In this document: piece after piece, positions 14,818 through 17,108 of the stretch
Numbering within the stretch: the first letter of the stretch is position 1
How the letters are laid out: each line of letters starts with the position of its first letter
Assembly: GCA_022776215.1 (NCBI GenBank)
Contig: JALFIR010000035.1
Location: forward strand, 1-17,108
DNA: 17,108 nt
Reading direction: 5' to 3'
Origin: Colivicinus sp022776215
Lineage (GTDB): Bacteria; Bacillota_I; Bacilli_A; Erysipelotrichales; Erysipelotrichaceae
The notes under the pieces: generated by a model
Seen by the model: only the letters and a program-made list of their open reading frames with translations
Databases searched by the model: none
What the model was told of the DNA's origin: nothing
Position numbers and translations under genes: made by a program

Positions 14818-15126
14818 GTGAAAATTGTTAGTAAAGAAGAATTCGATGTTATCTCAAGAAGTGGCAATGTAGTTGTTGATTTTTATGCTGACTGGTGTGG
14901 ACCTTGTAAGTTATTGGGTCCAGTTCTTGAGAAGATCAGCAAGAGTTATCCTGATATTACTTTCATTAAGGTGAATGTAGATGATAATGAACAGCTTGCT
15001 GTTGATTTTGGTATTTTGTCTATTCCGGCTGTTTTTATGTTGAAGGATGGTAAGCCAGTTAATAAGTTTGTTGGTTCTTTACCTGAATCAAGGATTGTTA
15101 ATATTTTAGAGGAAACTTTTAAGTAG
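14818..15126 (+). CDS. trxA: Thioredoxin
   Basis: This 102-residue single-domain thioredoxin reduces protein disulfides in the cytoplasm. It has the canonical active site YADWCGPCKLLGP with C27 and C30, and the cis-proline loop LSIPAVFML. It starts at GTG with AGAGGT seven bases upstream. A TATAAT at 14792-14797 without a good -35 could give it a separate promoter in addition to read-through from uppP. It ends inside its own terminator. No thioredoxin reductase is nearby. Confidence 0.95.
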   Translation: MKIVSKEEFDVISRSGNVVVDFYADWCGPCKLLGPVLEKISKSYPDITFIKVNVDDNEQLAVDFGILSIPAVFMLKDGKPVNKFVGSLPESRIVNILEETFK

Positions 15127-15158
15127 ATTGTTTGTTTTTTTGACAATCTACTTTTTTT
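15123..15158 (+). terminator. Intrinsic terminator of the thioredoxin gene
   Basis: GTAGATTGT (15123-15131) pairs perfectly with ACAATCTAC (15143-15151) over an 11-base T-rich loop, then seven T residues. The stem includes the stop codon of the thioredoxin gene. Confidence 0.8.
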
Positions 15159-15174
15159 ATTTTGTGGGGAGATT

Positions 15175-16941
15175 ATGACATTATCAGATATTGTTAAGTT
15201 ATTGGGTGGTGTTGCACTTTTCTTGTTCGGTATGACCCTAATGGGTGATAGCCTTAAGAAGGTTGCTGGTACCAAACTGGAAGTTTTTTTATACAAGTTA
15301 ACAGGTAGTCCTTTGAAGGGTATTCTTTTGGGCACTGGTGTTACGGCTATTATTCAATCATCTAGTGCTACAAGTGCGATGGTTGTTGGTTTTGTAAACT
15401 CAGGTATGATGAAGCTTAATCAGGCTATCAGTATTATCATGGGTGCTATTATTGGTACAAGTATTACAGGTTGGGTTATTTCTTTGTCTTATATTGGTAC
15501 TGGTAATAGTGGTATGTTGGAATTGTTTTCAACAAGTACTTTAGCTTCTTTAATTGGAGTTATAGGTATTTTGTTGATTATGGTTTCTAAGAAACGTAAA
15601 CAAAAGAATATCGGTGAGATTTTATTAGGTTTTACTATTTTGATGGTAGGTATGGAACAAATGTCTGGGGCTGTTAGTGGTCTTAGAAGTGAGCCTACTT
15701 TCTTAAATTTATTTACATCATTCTCAAATCCTGCCTTGGGTATTGGCTTTGGTATGTTGTTTACAGCTTTAATTCAAAGTGCTAGTGCTGCTGTTGGTAT
15801 TATTCAAGCTTTATCGAGTACTGGTGTAATTACTGTTGATATGACAGTTCCGATTCTTATTGGTATTGCGATTGGTGCATCATTACCGGTAATTATTTCA
15901 TCTATTGGTGCTAATGCAGATGCTAAGAAGGCAGCTTATTCTTATTTGGTTATTGATGTTGTCGGTGGTTTGTTGTTTGCGGTAATTTTCTATGCTTTGA
16001 ATTTCATTTTCCATTTTAATTTCTTGGATGATATTGTGAATCCTGTTTCTATTGCCTTTATTAATACGATGATAAGAGTTGTGATGATTGGCATGCTGTC
16101 TCCTTTTATTAAGACTGTTGAGAAGCTTGTTGGTCTTATGGTTAAGGATAATAATGATGAGGAACAAAGTGATACTAATTTGTTGGAAGAAAGATTCTTA
16201 CAGTATCCACCTTTGGCGTGTGAGAACGTTACCCAGGTAATTAATACAATGGCTGGTAAGGTCTTGGATATTACTTTTAGTGCCATTAGCTTATTGGATA
16301 ATTTCGATGAGAAGAAGTTTGCTAAGGTAGAAAAGAAAGAAGTTAGGTTAGATGAGTATGAGGATAAGATTAATATTTATTTAACTAAGATGGCTTCTAA
16401 GTCTTTGAATGGTTATCAATCTAGACTTGTTGGTCGTTATTTACATAGTGTTGGTGATTTGGAAAGAATTTCTGACCATGCTTTGAATATTGCACAATTG
16501 GCTCAGACTATTTCTGAGGATAAGGTTGTTTTCTCTAGTGATAGTAAGAAGGAATTGAATTTATTGTTGGAGGCAATTAAGAAGGTTTCTACAATGTGTA
16601 TGGATAGCTTTATTACTAGTGATATTGAACAATCATATGCGGTTGAACCTTTAGAACAAGTGGTTGATAAGATTGTTGATAAGATGAGGGAGAATCATAT
16701 TGAGCGTCTTCAAAATGGTGAGTGTAATGTTCAAAGTGGTTATATCTTCGATGATTTGTTAAATAACTTTGAAAGAGTTTCGGATCATTGTTCAAATATT
16801 GCGTTGGCAACCATTGGATCCTATGATAAGAATTTCGATACTCATACGTTTGAGATCGATATTAGAAAAGAAGATCATTTCTTGGATCTATATCGTCAAT
16901 ATCTTGATGAATTAAATTATTATGATGTCTTAAGTAAGTAG
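15175..16941 (+). CDS. Na/Pi cotransporter family protein with PhoU-like C-terminal domain
   Basis: The 588-residue protein belongs to the NptA/YjbB-type Na+/phosphate symporters of the cytoplasmic membrane. Residues 1 to about 310 hold around eight membrane segments with the two inverted-repeat signatures QSSSATSAMV (61-70) and QSASAAVGII (201-210). Residues from about 340 to 565 are helical and PhoU-like, with paired repeats containing VGDLERISDHALNIA and FERVSDHCSNIA. The PhoU part probably gates or senses phosphate, which is inference from the family. GGGGAG precedes the ATG closely. The gene lies alone between two terminators, 16 bases after the thioredoxin one. Confidence 0.92.
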   Translation: MTLSDIVKLLGGVALFLFGMTLMGDSLKKVAGTKLEVFLYKLTGSPLKGILLGTGVTAIIQSSSATSAMVVGFVNSGMMKLNQAISIIMGAIIGTSITGWVISLSYIGTGNSGMLELFSTSTLASLIGVIGILLIMVSKKRKQKNIGEILLGFTILMVGMEQMSGAVSGLRSEPTFLNLFTSFSNPALGIGFGMLFTALIQSASAAVGIIQALSSTGVITVDMTVPILIGIAIGASLPVIISSIGANADAKKAAYSYLVIDVVGGLLFAVIFYALNFIFHFNFLDDIVNPVSIAFINTMIRVVMIGMLSPFIKTVEKLVGLMVKDNNDEEQSDTNLLEERFLQYPPLACENVTQVINTMAGKVLDITFSAISLLDNFDEKKFAKVEKKEVRLDEYEDKINIYLTKMASKSLNGYQSRLVGRYLHSVGDLERISDHALNIAQLAQTISEDKVVFSSDSKKELNLLLEAIKKVSTMCMDSFITSDIEQSYAVEPLEQVVDKIVDKMRENHIERLQNGECNVQSGYIFDDLLNNFERVSDHCSNIALATIGSYDKNFDTHTFEIDIRKEDHFLDLYRQYLDELNYYDVLSK

Positions 16942-16961
16942 TCCTAGTGGCTACTTATTTT
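16935..16961 (+). terminator. Probable intrinsic terminator after the Na/Pi cotransporter gene
   Basis: AAGTAGTC (16936-16943) pairs with GGCTACTT (16949-16956), one G-U pair, with a CTAGT loop, and is followed by ATTTT. The T run is short, so termination may be incomplete. The stop codon lies in the stem. Confidence 0.5.
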
Positions 16962-17016
16962 AATATAATAAGTCCTTATTTGCACATGAAGGGTAAAAAC
17001 TATAATTATTTACTAG

Positions 17017-17025
17017 TGATATAAT
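17017..17025 (+). promoter_or_regulatory. Extended -10 promoter for the last gene
   Basis: TGATATAAT is a perfect extended -10. The -35 region is poor. Transcription would start near 17031, right at a 7-bp hairpin. Confidence 0.5.
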
Positions 17026-17029
17026 ATCG

Positions 17030-17051
17030 ATGCTTGTAGAAAGGCAAGCAT
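17030..17051 (+). other. 5' leader hairpin
   Basis: ATGCTTG (17030-17036) pairs with CAAGCAT (17045-17051) around an eight-base loop. Lying at the predicted 5' end of the transcript and upstream of the AGGTG site at 17067, it may stabilise the mRNA. There is no following T run, so it is not a terminator. Confidence 0.35.
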
Positions 17052-17079
17052 TCAAGAAATTTCATGAGGTGAATAGTTA

Positions 17080-17108
17080 TTGAAAAACTTGGCGGTTTTG
17101 ATTATTCA
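17080..17108 (+). CDS. Start of an unidentified gene, cut by the window edge
   Basis: A TTG start at 17080 has AGGTG eight bases upstream (17067-17071) and follows a good extended -10 promoter. Nine codons are visible (MKNLAVLII), too few to name a family. The hydrophobic start could be a beta strand or a membrane segment. Confidence 0.45.

Overview
The window looks like a chromosomal segment of a low-GC Bacillota (Firmicutes) bacterium. An Erysipelotrichia-type gut or oral anaerobe fits best. The reasons are the AT-rich codon use, purine-rich Shine-Dalgarno sites, an AdhE with clostridial-type Rex operators, and the order rsmG - noc - soj/parA - spo0J/parB, which in Bacillota usually lies close to the replication origin. 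The taxonomic call is inference. No rRNA, tRNA, CRISPR array or intact insertion sequence was found.

Region 1 (1-4200) is accessory in character. Positions 1-900 have no intact gene. They hold a minus-strand reading-frame remnant with a terminator-like hairpin after its stop, and further on a possible short transcript ending in an intrinsic terminator. Next come a 75-residue protein made of 15-residue repeats, a WYL-family regulator broken by a frameshift in a G run, and a DnaB-like RecA-fold ATPase with an unrecognised N-terminal half and a changed catalytic position. A convergent helix-turn-helix/membrane protein gene is also frameshifted, at a short homopolymer.

Region 2 (4200-7050) carries adhE on the minus strand with a clear terminator. 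Its upstream region holds a TTGACA promoter, two Rex-type operators and a cre-like box, so expression probably follows NADH/NAD+ balance and sugar supply.

Region 3 (7053-13216) is a co-directional plus-strand run. It starts with a YitT-type membrane protein, then rsmG, noc, soj, spo0J, telA, a YfcE-type phosphodiesterase and a DUF212 membrane protein, and ends at an intrinsic terminator. Several start and stop codons overlap, which suggests one operon combining chromosome segregation with rRNA modification and envelope or stress genes.

Region 4 (13217-17108) has a sigma-70 family factor behind a possible leader peptide, uppP (undecaprenyl-diphosphate phosphatase), a thioredoxin ending in its own terminator, a Na/Pi cotransporter with a PhoU-like tail, and a promoter with a 5' hairpin leading into a gene cut by the window edge.

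The conserved core (regions 2-4) is ordinary and confidently read. The least explained part is the cassette at 620-3496: possible small transcript, repeat protein, WYL regulator and altered DnaB-like ATPase.
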